64,000 nt of DNA from DASXHD01 sp036488725 (lineage in GTDB: Bacteria > Myxococcota_A > Polyangia > Polyangiales > Polyangiaceae): NCBI GenBank assembly GCA_036488725.1, contig DASXHD010000025.1, forward strand, positions 62,001 to 126,000, read 5' to 3'. Each line of letters starts with the position of its first letter. Positions within the stretch are counted from its first letter, which is position 1. The translations under genes and the position numbers were made by a program. Shown piece after piece: positions 42,474 through 51,897 of the stretch. The notes below the pieces were generated by a model. The model saw only the letters and a program-made list of their open reading frames with translations, was not told the DNA's origin and did no database searches.

Positions 42474-45400
42474 GTGGATCCGCTGGCGCTCTTCTCGGAC
42501 GCAACGCGCGCGTATTTTCGCGCCGCGTTCGGCACGCCGACGCGAGCTCAAGCGCTGGGCTGGCCGAAGATCGCCAAGGGCGACTCGACGCTCATCCTCG
42601 CTCCGACCGGCTCGGGCAAGACGCTCGCCGCGTTTTTGTGGGCGATTGACCGGCTGACGCGTACGGAGAAAACGCGTGTACTCTACATATCTCCGCTGAA
42701 AGCGCTCGCGGTCGACGTCGAGCGCAACCTGCGCGCGCCGCTCGCGGGCATCGACGGCGCAGCCAACATCACCGTCGGCATTCGCACCGGCGACACGCCT
42801 CCGGCCGAGCGCGCGCGCATGGCGAAGCACCCGCCGGACATTCTCATCACGACGCCCGAGTCGCTCTATCTGCTGCTCACTTCGGACGCGCGGAAAATCT
42901 TGGCCGACGTGGAGACCGTGATCGTCGACGAGATTCACCAGCTCGTGAACAACAAGCGCGGAGCGCACCTCTTCGTTTCGCTCGAGAGGCTCGAAGCGAT
43001 TCGCACGTCGAAGAAACCGCTTCAGCGCATCGGGCTCTCGGCGACGCAAAAGCCGCTCACCGAAACGGCGCGTCTCCTCGGCGGTTACGAAGACGGCGCG
43101 CCGCGGCCGGTGACCGTCGTCGACGCGGGCGAGCCGAAGAAGCTCGTGCTCACGGTGAGCGCGCCCGACATCGACATGTCGCGGATCGGCCAGGACGAAG
43201 AAGTGCACGCCGGGTCGGCGGCCGCGAGCGCCGGACGGCATTCGATTTGGCCGCACCTTCACCCGCGCATCGTCGAGCTCGTGCGTGCGCATCGCTCGAC
43301 GATGGTGTTCGTCAACAGCCGCCGGCTCGCCGAGCGACTCGCGACCGCGCTCAACGATCTCGCCGGCGAGGAGATCGCGCTCGCCCACCACGGCTCGGTC
43401 GCGCGCGAGAAGCGCGCGGTCATCGAAGATCGTCTGAAACGCGGGGACCTGCCGGCGATCGTCGCGACGTCGTCGCTCGAGCTCGGCATCGACATGGGCG
43501 CGGTCGATCTCGTCATTCAAGTCGAGGCGCCGCCGTCGGTCGCCTCCGGTTTGCAGCGCGTAGGCCGCGCGAGCCACCAAGTCGGCGGCGTGCCGCGCGG
43601 CGTAATCATGCCGAAGCACCGCGCCGATCTGCTCGCGTGCGCCGCCGCCGCCGCCGGCATGGAGGAAGGCGCGATCGAAGAGACGTTCGTCCTCAAAAAT
43701 CCGCTCGACGTCATCGCTCAACAGATCGTCGCGATCGTCTCCGTCGAGAGCGACGCGATCCCGGTCGAAACGATTTACGATCTCGTGCGGCGCGCTGCGC
43801 CGTTTTCTGATTTGCCGCGGAGCGCGTTCGAAGGCGTGCTCGACATGCTCGCCGGCCGATATCCGTCGGACGAGTTCTCCGAGCTTCGGCCGCGCGTCGT
43901 CTGGGACCGGCTGAAAAATACGCTCCGCGCGCGCTCGAGCAGCAAACGGCTCGCGATCGTCAACGGCGGAACCATTCCCGACAAAGGGCTCTACGGAGTT
44001 TTTCTGGCGACGGGCGGAGAAAAAACCGGAAAGCGCGTCGGCGAGCTCGACGAAGAAATGGTCTTCGAGCTCCGCGAGGGCGAAGTGTTTCTGCTCGGCG
44101 CATCGAGCTGGCGCGCCGACACGATCACGAACGATCGCGTGCTGGTGACGCCCGCGGCGGGCGAGCCCGGAAAAATGCCGTTCTGGCACGGTGACCGCGC
44201 GGGGCGGACGCCGGCCTTCGGCGCGCGCATCGGCGCGCTCACGCGACGCATCGCGAAAGCCAAGCCGGCCGAGGCCGGACGCTTCCTCGAAAAAGAACAT
44301 CGCCTCGACAAGAGCGCGGCGATGAACCTCGTCGCTTACGTCGGAGATCAAGTGCGCGCGGGCGCGGTGCCGACCGACGATGCGATCGTGGTCGAGCGAT
44401 TCGTCGACGACATCGGCGATCTTCGCGTTTGCATCCTCTCGCCGTTCGGCTCGCGCGTGCACGCGCCGTGGGCGATGGCGATCCTCGCGAAGCTGCGCGC
44501 GTCGATGCCCGGCGAGCCGGACGCGGTCTGGTCCGACGACGGAATCGCCTTCCGCATCACCGCTGGCGACGCCGATCCGCCGCTCGATCTTTTTTTCCCG
44601 TCGTCGTCCGAGGTGGAGTCGCTCGTCACGGCATCGCTCTCGCAGTCGTCGCTCTTCGCCGCGCGTTTTCGGGAGGCTTCGGCGCGCGCGCTTCTCCTTC
44701 CGCGGCGCTCGCCGGGAAAACGCTCGCCGCTCTGGGCGCAGCGAAAACGCGCATCCGATTTGCTCGCCGTCGCGTCGCGCTATCCGTCGTTTCCGATGGT
44801 GCTCGAGGCGTACCGCGAGTGTCTGCGCGACGTCTTCGATCTTCCGGCGCTGCGCGATTTGCTCGCGCGGGTCGAGACGCGCCGCGTGCGAACGACGGTG
44901 CTCGAATCGACGTCGCCCTCGCCTTTCGCGGCGTCGCTCCTCTTTTCGTTCGTCGCGAATTTCATTTACGACGGCGACGCGCCTCTCGCCGAACGCCGCG
45001 CGCACGCGCTCACGATCGATCACGCGCAGCTTCGCGAGATCCTCGGCGAGGCGGAGCTCCGTCAGCTCTTCGACGACGAGCTCCTCGCCGATCACGAGCG
45101 GAAGCTCCAGCGGCTCGACGCGCCAGCGACCAGCGCCGACGCGCTGGCGGATCTCTTGCGCGTGCTCGGCGATCTCGACGAGAGCGAAATCGCCGAACGA
45201 ACGCGCGGCGACCATCGCGAATGGATCGCCGAGCTCGAGCGCGAGCGTCGCGCGGTGCGCATTCGCCTCGGCGGGCGCGCGCGCTTCATTGCGGTCGAAG
45301 ACGCCGCGCGCTACCGCGACGCGCTCGGCGTCGCGCTCCCCGTCGGCCTGCCCGAGGTGCTTCTCGGCGCCGAGCCGGACGCGCTCGTCTCGCTCGTCGC

Positions 45401-46916
45401 ACGTTACGCGCGAACCCATGGGCCGTTCGTCGCATCCGAAATTTCGAAGCGCCTCAGCGTCCCCGAGCCGCGCATCGCGAGCGCGCTCGAGACGCTCATC
45501 CGCCGCGGAAAAATCGTGGTCGGCGCATTTCGCTCGGAGGGGACCGGGCTCGAGCATTGCGACAAAGACGTGCTCGGCTCGCTGCGACGCAAAGCGCTCG
45601 CTGCCCTGCGCAAAGAAGTCGAGCCCGTCGATGCGCCGACGTACCAACGCTTTTTGCTCGCGTGGCAAAGCGTTCATCAAGAAGGTCGCGGCGGCGCCGA
45701 GGCGCTCCTCGCCGCGGTCACCCAGCTCGAAGGCTGCCCGCTCCTCGCGTCGGCGCTCGAAACCGAAATTCTTCCGTCGCGCGTTCCGGGTTATCGGCCC
45801 GGCGATCTCGACGAGCTCGTCGCCGCGGGTCACGTCGTTTGGGCGGGCGTCGAGAGCGTCGGCCCGCGCGACGGCCGCATCGCGCTCTATCTCGCCGAGC
45901 ACGAAGCCGTCCTCGCCGCGCCATTCGCACGGGTCGAATCGGAGGTGGCCGAAAAAATCCGCGCGACGCTCCAGCAGCGCGGCGCGCTCTTCTTCAACGA
46001 CCTCGCGCGCATCGTCGGCCTGTACGGACCCGAGGTGCACGAAGTCCTTTGGGACATGATCTGGTCCGGCGAGGTCACCAACGACACGCTCGAGCCGCTC
46101 CGCGCGTTCGTGAAAGTCGATTCGCCGCGCGGCCGCCCGCACGTCCGCGACCTTCGGGGTCTCCGAAGCCTCGCCAAATCACGCGGCGCTCCGGCGGGCG
46201 CATCGGGCCGTTTTTCGCTGCGTTCGGCGCGTTGGGAAAAAACTCCATCGCCCACCGAGCATCGCGCCGCGCTCGCACGCGCGTTCCTCGAGCGCTACGG
46301 CGTCGTCGTTCGCGAGACGGCGCACGCCGAGTCGGTCGAGTCCGGTTTCAGCGCGGTCTACGACGTCTTGAAGCACCTCGAAGAGAGCGGCCGCATCCGC
46401 CGCGGCTATTTCGTCGACGGCGCCGGCGCCGCGCAGTTCGCGACGCCCGAGGCCGCCGATCGCCTCCGCCTCGAACGAACGCGCCTCTCGGAGGCCGCGA
46501 CCGAGCCCGCGCGCTGGCTCGCCGCGACCGATCCCGCGAACGCCTACGGCGCGCTGCTCGCGTGGCCGCCAACGGCCGAGGATACTAGACCGCAGCGCGC
46601 CGCCGGTGCCCACGTGGTCATTCACGCGGGCTCGCTCCTCGCGTGGCTCTCGCGCGGCGAGTCGGCGATGCTGACCTTCTTGCCCGACGCCGAGCCTGAG
46701 CGCTCGCGTGCCGCCGATGAGCTCGCCCGCTGCCTCGCGGCGCAAGTCCAAGGGCGGCGCGCGCTCCTCATCGAAACCATCGATCGCAAACCGGCCCGCG
46801 AAAGCTCGATCGGCCCAGCGCTCGAGGCAGCCGGCTTCGTCCTCGGCGCACGCGGCTGGATGAAACGCGCGCCGCGCCGATTTTCGGAAGACGACTACGA
46901 GAGCCTGCCGTCATGA
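42474..46916 (+). CDS. lhr: Lhr-type large ATP-dependent helicase
   Basis: 1480 residues from a GTG start. Full-length Lhr: RecA-like helicase core with Q-region FGTPTRAQALGWPKI, P-loop APTGSGKT near residue 44-51, the DEIH box (VDEIHQL near 152), SATQKP near 188 and the second-domain motif RVGRASHQVGGVPRG near 365. Then a winged-helix and the long Lhr-specific C-terminal extension of about 700 residues. Lhr proteins are 3'-to-5' DNA/RNA-DNA translocases induced by DNA damage in mycobacteria; here genome maintenance is the likely role. The next gene overlaps its stop (ATGA). Rare codons (ATA, TCT) occur near 42680. Confidence 0.95.
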   Translation: MDPLALFSDATRAYFRAAFGTPTRAQALGWPKIAKGDSTLILAPTGSGKTLAAFLWAIDRLTRTEKTRVLYISPLKALAVDVERNLRAPLAGIDGAANITVGIRTGDTPPAERARMAKHPPDILITTPESLYLLLTSDARKILADVETVIVDEIHQLVNNKRGAHLFVSLERLEAIRTSKKPLQRIGLSATQKPLTETARLLGGYEDGAPRPVTVVDAGEPKKLVLTVSAPDIDMSRIGQDEEVHAGSAAASAGRHSIWPHLHPRIVELVRAHRSTMVFVNSRRLAERLATALNDLAGEEIALAHHGSVAREKRAVIEDRLKRGDLPAIVATSSLELGIDMGAVDLVIQVEAPPSVASGLQRVGRASHQVGGVPRGVIMPKHRADLLACAAAAAGMEEGAIEETFVLKNPLDVIAQQIVAIVSVESDAIPVETIYDLVRRAAPFSDLPRSAFEGVLDMLAGRYPSDEFSELRPRVVWDRLKNTLRARSSSKRLAIVNGGTIPDKGLYGVFLATGGEKTGKRVGELDEEMVFELREGEVFLLGASSWRADTITNDRVLVTPAAGEPGKMPFWHGDRAGRTPAFGARIGALTRRIAKAKPAEAGRFLEKEHRLDKSAAMNLVAYVGDQVRAGAVPTDDAIVVERFVDDIGDLRVCILSPFGSRVHAPWAMAILAKLRASMPGEPDAVWSDDGIAFRITAGDADPPLDLFFPSSSEVESLVTASLSQSSLFAARFREASARALLLPRRSPGKRSPLWAQRKRASDLLAVASRYPSFPMVLEAYRECLRDVFDLPALRDLLARVETRRVRTTVLESTSPSPFAASLLFSFVANFIYDGDAPLAERRAHALTIDHAQLREILGEAELRQLFDDELLADHERKLQRLDAPATSADALADLLRVLGDLDESEIAERTRGDHREWIAELERERRAVRIRLGGRARFIAVEDAARYRDALGVALPVGLPEVLLGAEPDALVSLVARYARTHGPFVASEISKRLSVPEPRIASALETLIRRGKIVVGAFRSEGTGLEHCDKDVLGSLRRKALAALRKEVEPVDAPTYQRFLLAWQSVHQEGRGGAEALLAAVTQLEGCPLLASALETEILPSRVPGYRPGDLDELVAAGHVVWAGVESVGPRDGRIALYLAEHEAVLAAPFARVESEVAEKIRATLQQRGALFFNDLARIVGLYGPEVHEVLWDMIWSGEVTNDTLEPLRAFVKVDSPRGRPHVRDLRGLRSLAKSRGAPAGASGRFSLRSARWEKTPSPTEHRAALARAFLERYGVVVRETAHAESVESGFSAVYDVLKHLEESGRIRRGYFVDGAGAAQFATPEAADRLRLERTRLSEAATEPARWLAATDPANAYGALLAWPPTAEDTRPQRAAGAHVVIHAGSLLAWLSRGESAMLTFLPDAEPERSRAADELARCLAAQVQGRRALLIETIDRKPARESSIGPALEAAGFVLGARGWMKRAPRRFSEDDYESLPS

Positions 46917-47443
46917 CCGCCGAAGAATTCATCGCCGAAATCCACGCCGAGTTCCCGCGTTTTTCCATTCGGAAAAAACGCACGAGCAACCTCCAGCGCG
47001 CGATCGGCGTCGCCCTCCGCGTCGCGACGTTCGGCGGCATGCGCACGTACACGACGCACTATCACACCGTCCTCTTCGGCACGCTCTGGGTGCCCGACGC
47101 ATGGGACGCGATGAGCGACGTCGACAAAGTCATCTTGCTCCGCCACGAGCGCGTTCACCTCCGGCAGCGCCGCGCGATGGGGGACACGGTGATGGGCTTC
47201 GTCTACCTCGTCCCGATTTTTCCGATTTTTCTCGCGTGGGGCCGCGCGCGCATCGAGTGGGAAGCCTACGAAGAGACGATCACCGCGACGGCCGAGCTCG
47301 TCGGTCTCGACCAAGCGCGCGCCCTCAAGCCCGGCATCGTGAAGCGCTTCATCGGCCCCGACTACGGCTGGATGTGGCCCTTTCCGAAGACGATCGAGCG
47401 ATGGTTCGACGAGCATATGGCTCGCGTTTCCAGCATGTGTTAG
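46913..47443 (+). CDS. Small metalloprotease-like membrane-associated protein
   Basis: 176 residues; the ATG overlaps the lhr stop. The motif LRHERVHLRQRRAMGD is a HExxH zinc-binding signature (His-Glu-x-x-His), followed by a short hydrophobic stretch (VMGFVYLVPIFPIFLAW) and EWEAYEET, where a further Glu ligand is plausible. The context is reminiscent of membrane-embedded or membrane-near minimal metallopeptidases. Substrate unknown; it may be an inactive binder. A specific link to Lhr is not known. Confidence 0.75.
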   Translation: MTAEEFIAEIHAEFPRFSIRKKRTSNLQRAIGVALRVATFGGMRTYTTHYHTVLFGTLWVPDAWDAMSDVDKVILLRHERVHLRQRRAMGDTVMGFVYLVPIFPIFLAWGRARIEWEAYEETITATAELVGLDQARALKPGIVKRFIGPDYGWMWPFPKTIERWFDEHMARVSSMC

Positions 47444-47455
47444 GACCTGGCCCCT

Positions 47456-48229
47456 ATGTCGGTGTCTCTCTCACTTCAAGGGAAAACCGCCATCGTCACG
47501 GGGGCGAGCCGCGGGATTGGCCTTTCGATCGCGAAGCTCTTCGTCGAGTCGGGCGCGAACGTCGTCGTCGCCTCGCGCAAAGAAGAGGGCGTGCGCGCCG
47601 CCGCCGACGAGCTGAACCAAATACGTGCAAACTGCACGCATCCGGTCGCGGCCCACACCGGCAAAGAAGAAGACTGCAAAGCGCTGGTCGAAGCCGCGAT
47701 CAAAAAATTCGGCAAGGTCGACGTCCTCGTCAACAACGCCGGCACCAATCCCTATTTCGGTCCGATGCTCGAGACGCCGATGCCGGCTTGGGACAAGACG
47801 TTCGAGGTGAACCTCAAGGGCTACTTCTGGATGGCGCGCGAGGTCGCGCGTCACCTCATCGCGCGCGAGGAAAAACGCGGCGCGATCGTCAACGTCGCGA
47901 GCATCGTCGGCATGATGGCCGCGCCGCTCCAAGGTTGCTACGGGCTCACCAAGGCCGCGGTCATCTCGATGACCAAGACGCTCGCCTACGAGCTCGGGCC
48001 GTCGGGCATCCGCGTGAACGCGATCTCGCCGGGGCTCGTCGACACGAAGCTCGCGGCCGCGATCGTCGGCAACGACACGCTCGTCGATGAAATGAACGGC
48101 CGCACCGCGCTCAAACGCGTCGCGCGGCCCGACGAGATCGCAGGCGCCGCGCTTTACCTCGCGAGCGACGCTTCGAGCTTCACCACCGGCGAGGTGCTGG
48201 TCGTCGACGGCGGGCTCCAGATCACGTGA
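47456..48229 (+). CDS. SDR-family oxidoreductase
   Basis: 257 residues. Classical short-chain dehydrogenase: cofactor motif TGASRGIGLSIA, NNAGTN, catalytic Ser in NVASIVGMM, and YGLTKAA with Tyr and Lys (YxxxK). The C-terminus SFTTGEVLVVDGGLQIT is typical of 3-oxoacyl-ACP reductase-like members. Substrate not decidable from sequence; beta-ketoacyl or steroid-like alcohols are possible. It begins 12 bases after the metalloprotease-like gene and its stop overlaps the kinase start (GTGA). Confidence 0.9.
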   Translation: MSVSLSLQGKTAIVTGASRGIGLSIAKLFVESGANVVVASRKEEGVRAAADELNQIRANCTHPVAAHTGKEEDCKALVEAAIKKFGKVDVLVNNAGTNPYFGPMLETPMPAWDKTFEVNLKGYFWMAREVARHLIAREEKRGAIVNVASIVGMMAAPLQGCYGLTKAAVISMTKTLAYELGPSGIRVNAISPGLVDTKLAAAIVGNDTLVDEMNGRTALKRVARPDEIAGAALYLASDASSFTTGEVLVVDGGLQIT

Positions 48230-49734
48230 GCTTGCAGCAAGGGCAGGTCATCGCCGGGAAATACCGGCTCATCGGGCTGCTCGGGACGGGCGGCATGGCG
48301 TCGGTGTGGTCGGCGACCAACACGTTCACCGAGCGTCAGTTCGCGATCAAGTTCCTCTTGCCGTCGTTCGCGAAGACGCCCGAGGCCGCGCAGCGCTTCT
48401 TGATGGAAGCAAAAGTCTCGGGCCGCGTGCAGCACCCGAACATCATCGAGGTGCTCGACGTCGGGCAGTCCGAGGACGGGTCGCTCTTTTTGGTCATGGA
48501 GCTCTTGCAGGGCGACTCGCTCGAGCACGCGATGCGGAAGCAACTGCCGCCGATGACCGTCTACGATTTTTGCGGGGTCATGCTCGACGTCGCGCGCGCG
48601 CTCAGCGCGGCGCATCGCGGCGGCGTCGTGCATCGCGATTTGAAGCCGTCGAACATCATGCTCCACAAGGATCGCGGCGGCGTCGCGGTGCCCAAAGTGC
48701 TCGACTTCGGCGTCAGCAAATTCTTGCTCGAGACCGACCGCGACAACTCGCTCACGATCGCCGGCACGGTGCTCGGCTCGCCGCTCTACATGAGCCCCGA
48801 GCAGGCGATGGGGCGGCTCGACATCGATCATCGCACCGACGTCTTCGCGTTCGGCGCGATCTTGTTCGAGGGGCTCTGCGGGTTTCGCTGCTTCGACGCG
48901 CCGAACTTCAACGCGCTCATCGTGACCATCGCGACGCAGCAGCCGAAGAACGTCGACCACTTCGCGGGGCACATGCCGCCGTCGCTTCGCGCGCTCGTGC
49001 GCGATTGCTTGATGACCGACAAGAACCAGCGCATCGACTCGTTCGATCGCATCATCGAGCGACTCGCGCCGATCCTCGCAGAGGTGAAAGACGTGCCGCT
49101 GCGACTGCCGGTTCCGGCAAAGCAGAAAGGCGACGTGCCGCACGATCCCGAGGGAACGGCGGCGATGCCCGCGATCGTGCGGCCGAGCGACCGGCCGCCG
49201 TCGATGGAGAGCACGCGACCGCCGGAGCAGATGGGATCGGCGGCGCCGTGGGCCGGCTCCGTGCACGGTTATCGCGCGACGTCGCGGCCGCCCGTTTTGC
49301 TCTTCGCGATCGGCGGCGCGCTCTTCGCGTCGATGCTGATCGTCGTCGGGCTCGCGTTCCTCATCGTTCGCAAGCACCGCGCGCCGCCCGAACCGGAGAC
49401 GCAGGCCGCGCTCACCGCCGAGCCGGAGAAGACGGCGCCCACGCCGAGCGCGAGCGCGACCGCGTCGAGCGACGTGCCGGTGATCAGCGTCGACTCGCTG
49501 CCGATCACGCCTTCGAGCAAGAGCCACGTCGGCAAGCTCGTCGTCGAAGCGGCGCCCGACACGTGCACCGTGACGGTCGACGGCAAGACGCACGGCGAAA
49601 CACCCGAGACGCTCGAGCTCGCGGCCGGCGCGCACCAAGTCCGTTGCGAGACCTCGGGCGGCATCGCGAAGATCGTGAGCGTCACGGTCGCCGAGGGCCA
49701 GACGACACGGCACCGCTTCGCGACGAGCGAGTGA
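48226..49734 (+). CDS. Membrane Ser/Thr protein kinase with PEGA-like extracytoplasmic domain
   Basis: 502 residues from a GTG start. Kinase domain about 10-285: glycine loop LLGTGGMASVW, catalytic Lys in AIKFL near 42, HRDLKPSNIM near 136 and LDFGVSK near 160. A Pro-rich linker of about 60 residues leads to one transmembrane helix (LLFAIGGALFASMLIVVGLAFLIV, about 355-380). The C-terminal extracytoplasmic part ends with a PEGA-like module (VVEAAPDTCTVTVDGKTHGETPETLELAAGAHQV). It probably senses an envelope cue and phosphorylates cytoplasmic targets. The FGE-domain lipoprotein gene begins seven bases after its stop and may encode a partner. Confidence 0.93.
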   Translation: MSLQQGQVIAGKYRLIGLLGTGGMASVWSATNTFTERQFAIKFLLPSFAKTPEAAQRFLMEAKVSGRVQHPNIIEVLDVGQSEDGSLFLVMELLQGDSLEHAMRKQLPPMTVYDFCGVMLDVARALSAAHRGGVVHRDLKPSNIMLHKDRGGVAVPKVLDFGVSKFLLETDRDNSLTIAGTVLGSPLYMSPEQAMGRLDIDHRTDVFAFGAILFEGLCGFRCFDAPNFNALIVTIATQQPKNVDHFAGHMPPSLRALVRDCLMTDKNQRIDSFDRIIERLAPILAEVKDVPLRLPVPAKQKGDVPHDPEGTAAMPAIVRPSDRPPSMESTRPPEQMGSAAPWAGSVHGYRATSRPPVLLFAIGGALFASMLIVVGLAFLIVRKHRAPPEPETQAALTAEPEKTAPTPSASATASSDVPVISVDSLPITPSSKSHVGKLVVEAAPDTCTVTVDGKTHGETPETLELAAGAHQVRCETSGGIAKIVSVTVAEGQTTRHRFATSE

Positions 49735-49741
49735 TGAGCCG

Positions 49742-50857
49742 ATGAGACGGTGCCTCGCGCTCGCGGTGGCGATCGGTTGCTCCCACGCCGCGCCGACTCC
49801 GGAGCTCGCGCAACGACCCGCGCCGGTCTTCGACGCCGCGCCCGCGAGCGACGCGGTCGACGCGCTCGACTCCGGCGACGTGGCCGACGCGTTCGACGAC
49901 GCGACGGACGGATCGAGCGACGCCGAGGCCGAGGCCGAGGCCGACGCGATGCCGCCGGACGATCCGATGGCGATCCACTACGACACGCAAGCCGAGCTCC
50001 TCTCCCTCGTCGACGTCATGCCGCTCTCGCCCGCGCGCTTCCGCGTCGTGCGGCCGGATCTATTTCTGAACATGAACGTCGGCCCGCGCGTCACGCGGAT
50101 GAACCAAGGAAACAAATCGATCGCGCACCACCTCCGCGGTCGCCGCGCCTGCCTCGAGGGTCTCAAGGACGTTGTCTTGCAAACCGACGAGCAGCGCGCG
50201 CGCTGCGGCGCGCCGAACATGGTGCCCGTCTATCGTCACGGCGATCCCAAATCGGCGGGCTACTGCATCGACATCTTCGAGTTCCCCGACAAACCGTGCG
50301 AGCTCCCGTTCGTGTGGGCTGCGCCGACGCACGCGCAAACGATGTGCGCGATTCAAGGCAAGCGACTCTGCACGCAAGAAGAATGGAGCCTCGCGTGCCG
50401 CGCCGATCCCGCGGGAGGACCCGACACGATGTACGCGTACGGAAACGATCTCGACCTCGACGTCTGCAACACCGACAAGCCGCGCGGCCCCAACAGAAAG
50501 TGCTCCACGCGCTCGGCCGAGACCGCGTGGGCGACCTGCGGTACCGACACCGAGCCGTCGGGCGCGTTTCCGAAATGCCGATCGCGCTTCGGCGTCTACG
50601 ATCAGCACGGCAACGTCGCCGAGATCATGACGCGCCGCGACCGCGACGGCTCGATCGTCTCGCAGCTCAAAGGGAGCGCCTTCTTCTACGCCGAGGTCGC
50701 GCAGAAGCCGAACGAGCGAACCCCCGGCGCGCAAGAGCGCTACCCCGACCAGTGCAATTACGATCCGCGCTGGCACGTCGAGCCGATCGATCGCGCGTGG
50801 CACGTGAGCTACCACCTCGGATTTCGCTGCTGCAAGACGATCAGCCCGCAGCCGTGA
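49742..50857 (+). CDS. Lipoprotein with FGE-sulfatase (formylglycine-generating enzyme-like) domain
   Basis: 371 residues. Signal with lipobox-like AVAIGCSHA, then an Asp/Ala/Glu-rich linker (about 30-70). From about 165 the sequence has FGE-family features: IQGKRLCTQEEWSLACR, YAYGNDLDLDVCNT, FPKCRSRFGVYDQHGNVAEIM and the terminal GFRCC. Such domains bind Ca2+ and, in true FGE, oxidise a sulfatase Cys; many bacterial relatives are non-catalytic or use other substrates. The catalytic Cys pair of FGE is not clearly present, so a binding role is equally likely. From its position it could be a substrate, ligand-binder or partner of the Ser/Thr kinase upstream. Confidence 0.82.
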   Translation: MRRCLALAVAIGCSHAAPTPELAQRPAPVFDAAPASDAVDALDSGDVADAFDDATDGSSDAEAEAEADAMPPDDPMAIHYDTQAELLSLVDVMPLSPARFRVVRPDLFLNMNVGPRVTRMNQGNKSIAHHLRGRRACLEGLKDVVLQTDEQRARCGAPNMVPVYRHGDPKSAGYCIDIFEFPDKPCELPFVWAAPTHAQTMCAIQGKRLCTQEEWSLACRADPAGGPDTMYAYGNDLDLDVCNTDKPRGPNRKCSTRSAETAWATCGTDTEPSGAFPKCRSRFGVYDQHGNVAEIMTRRDRDGSIVSQLKGSAFFYAEVAQKPNERTPGAQERYPDQCNYDPRWHVEPIDRAWHVSYHLGFRCCKTISPQP

Positions 50858-50885
50858 AGGCACGCATGCTGCACTTCTCGGCGGC

Positions 50886-51353
50886 GTGACCCGCGAAAAA
50901 AATCCGCTTCAGCCTCTTCCGTATCTCGCGCTCATGGCGACGTTCACCGGCGTGTTCGGCGGACTTCTCTGGCTCGGGCACGAGAAAAAAATTCTGCCTC
51001 GCCGCGTGGCCCCGTACGACATCGCGCTCATCGGCGTCGCGACGCACCTGCTGACGCGCATCATCACGCGCGACAAAGTCACCGAGCCGATCCGTTCGCC
51101 GTTCACCGAATACGACGGGCCTGCCGGCGCGGGCGAGGTCGACGAACACCCGCGCGGTCGCGGCTTGCGTCGCGCGATCGGCACGCTCCTCACTTGTCAG
51201 TACTGCGCGGGGCCTTGGGTCGCGTCGGCGCTGTTCGCCGCGCTCGTCGCGCGGCCGCGCGAAACCAGGCTCGTCGCGAGCATGCTCGCCGCGGCCACCG
51301 TGTCGGACTTCACGCACCAGGCGTACGCATTCGTGCGCCACGCGAGCGAGTGA
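50886..51353 (+). CDS. DUF1360 membrane protein
   Basis: 155 residues from a GTG start. Hydrophobic segments near 13-32, about 45-60 and 105-125, with the DUF1360 signature LTCQYCAGPWVASALFAALV near residues 101-120 and a preceding IALIGVATHLLTRIITRDKVTEPIRSPF stretch. Family function is unknown; related proteins occur near sporulation and envelope genes in other phyla. It lies in the plus-strand gene run between two lipoprotein genes. Confidence 0.85.
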   Translation: MTREKNPLQPLPYLALMATFTGVFGGLLWLGHEKKILPRRVAPYDIALIGVATHLLTRIITRDKVTEPIRSPFTEYDGPAGAGEVDEHPRGRGLRRAIGTLLTCQYCAGPWVASALFAALVARPRETRLVASMLAAATVSDFTHQAYAFVRHASE

Positions 51354-51367
51354 GCTACTTTGACGGG

Positions 51368-51892
51368 ATGACACGCGCGGCGTTGCTCGCGTTCGCAGCT
51401 TTGCTTCTCGGGTGCTCGAACGACACGTTCGTGAGCGGCGACGCGTCTTCCGACGCGGGCGATGGAGGCCAACAGGACGACGCCTCTCCGCTGCCGGACG
51501 CGAGCCCGCCGCTCGACGCGTCAGCCGACGGCGGCGGGTGCACGACGAAGGGAGACGCGCCGTGCGCGAGCGGGTGCGGCGCGCCGACGGCGTGCTGCGT
51601 CGCGGACACCGGCGCGTCCTGCGTCCCGATCGCGACGTGCACCGGAGGCGTCGAGCTCGATTGCGCGTCGAAGAGCGACTGCAACGGAGGAATGTGTTGC
51701 CTCTCGATCGTCTCGACGAGCGCTGGGTGCCCGCAGACGATCAAGACCGGCAACGCGCAGTGCGCGCCCAGTTGCGGCGCCAACGCGCGCCAAGTTTGCA
51801 AGGTCGGTTCGAGCGAATGCGGCAACAGCAGCCAGTGCGTGCCGTATCTTTTCGCCATCGATCCGACGTACGAAATCGGCCTCTGTCTTTGA
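51368..51892 (+). CDS. Cys-rich lipoprotein with Asp-rich linker
   Basis: 174 residues. The signal ends in lipobox FAALLLGCSN, then a typical DASSDAGDGGQQDDASPLPD linker. The mature part has about sixteen Cys, arranged in closely spaced groups (CCVADTGASC, DCNGGMCC, CAPSCG, CKVGSSEC), suggesting a disulfide-rich surface module. It starts 14 bases after the DUF1360 gene. Followed six bases later by the DUF2063-type gene. Function unknown. Confidence 0.77.
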   Translation: MTRAALLAFAALLLGCSNDTFVSGDASSDAGDGGQQDDASPLPDASPPLDASADGGGCTTKGDAPCASGCGAPTACCVADTGASCVPIATCTGGVELDCASKSDCNGGMCCLSIVSTSAGCPQTIKTGNAQCAPSCGANARQVCKVGSSECGNSSQCVPYLFAIDPTYEIGLCL

Positions 51893-51897
51893 GCACG

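Noticed and set aside
42459..46142. A 1227-codon open frame on the minus strand inside lhr
   Set aside because: Its codons are the complement of a well-conserved helicase, its residues are almost only Arg, Glu, Asp, Ala and Val, and no domain is seen. High GC leaves long chance frames opposite real genes.
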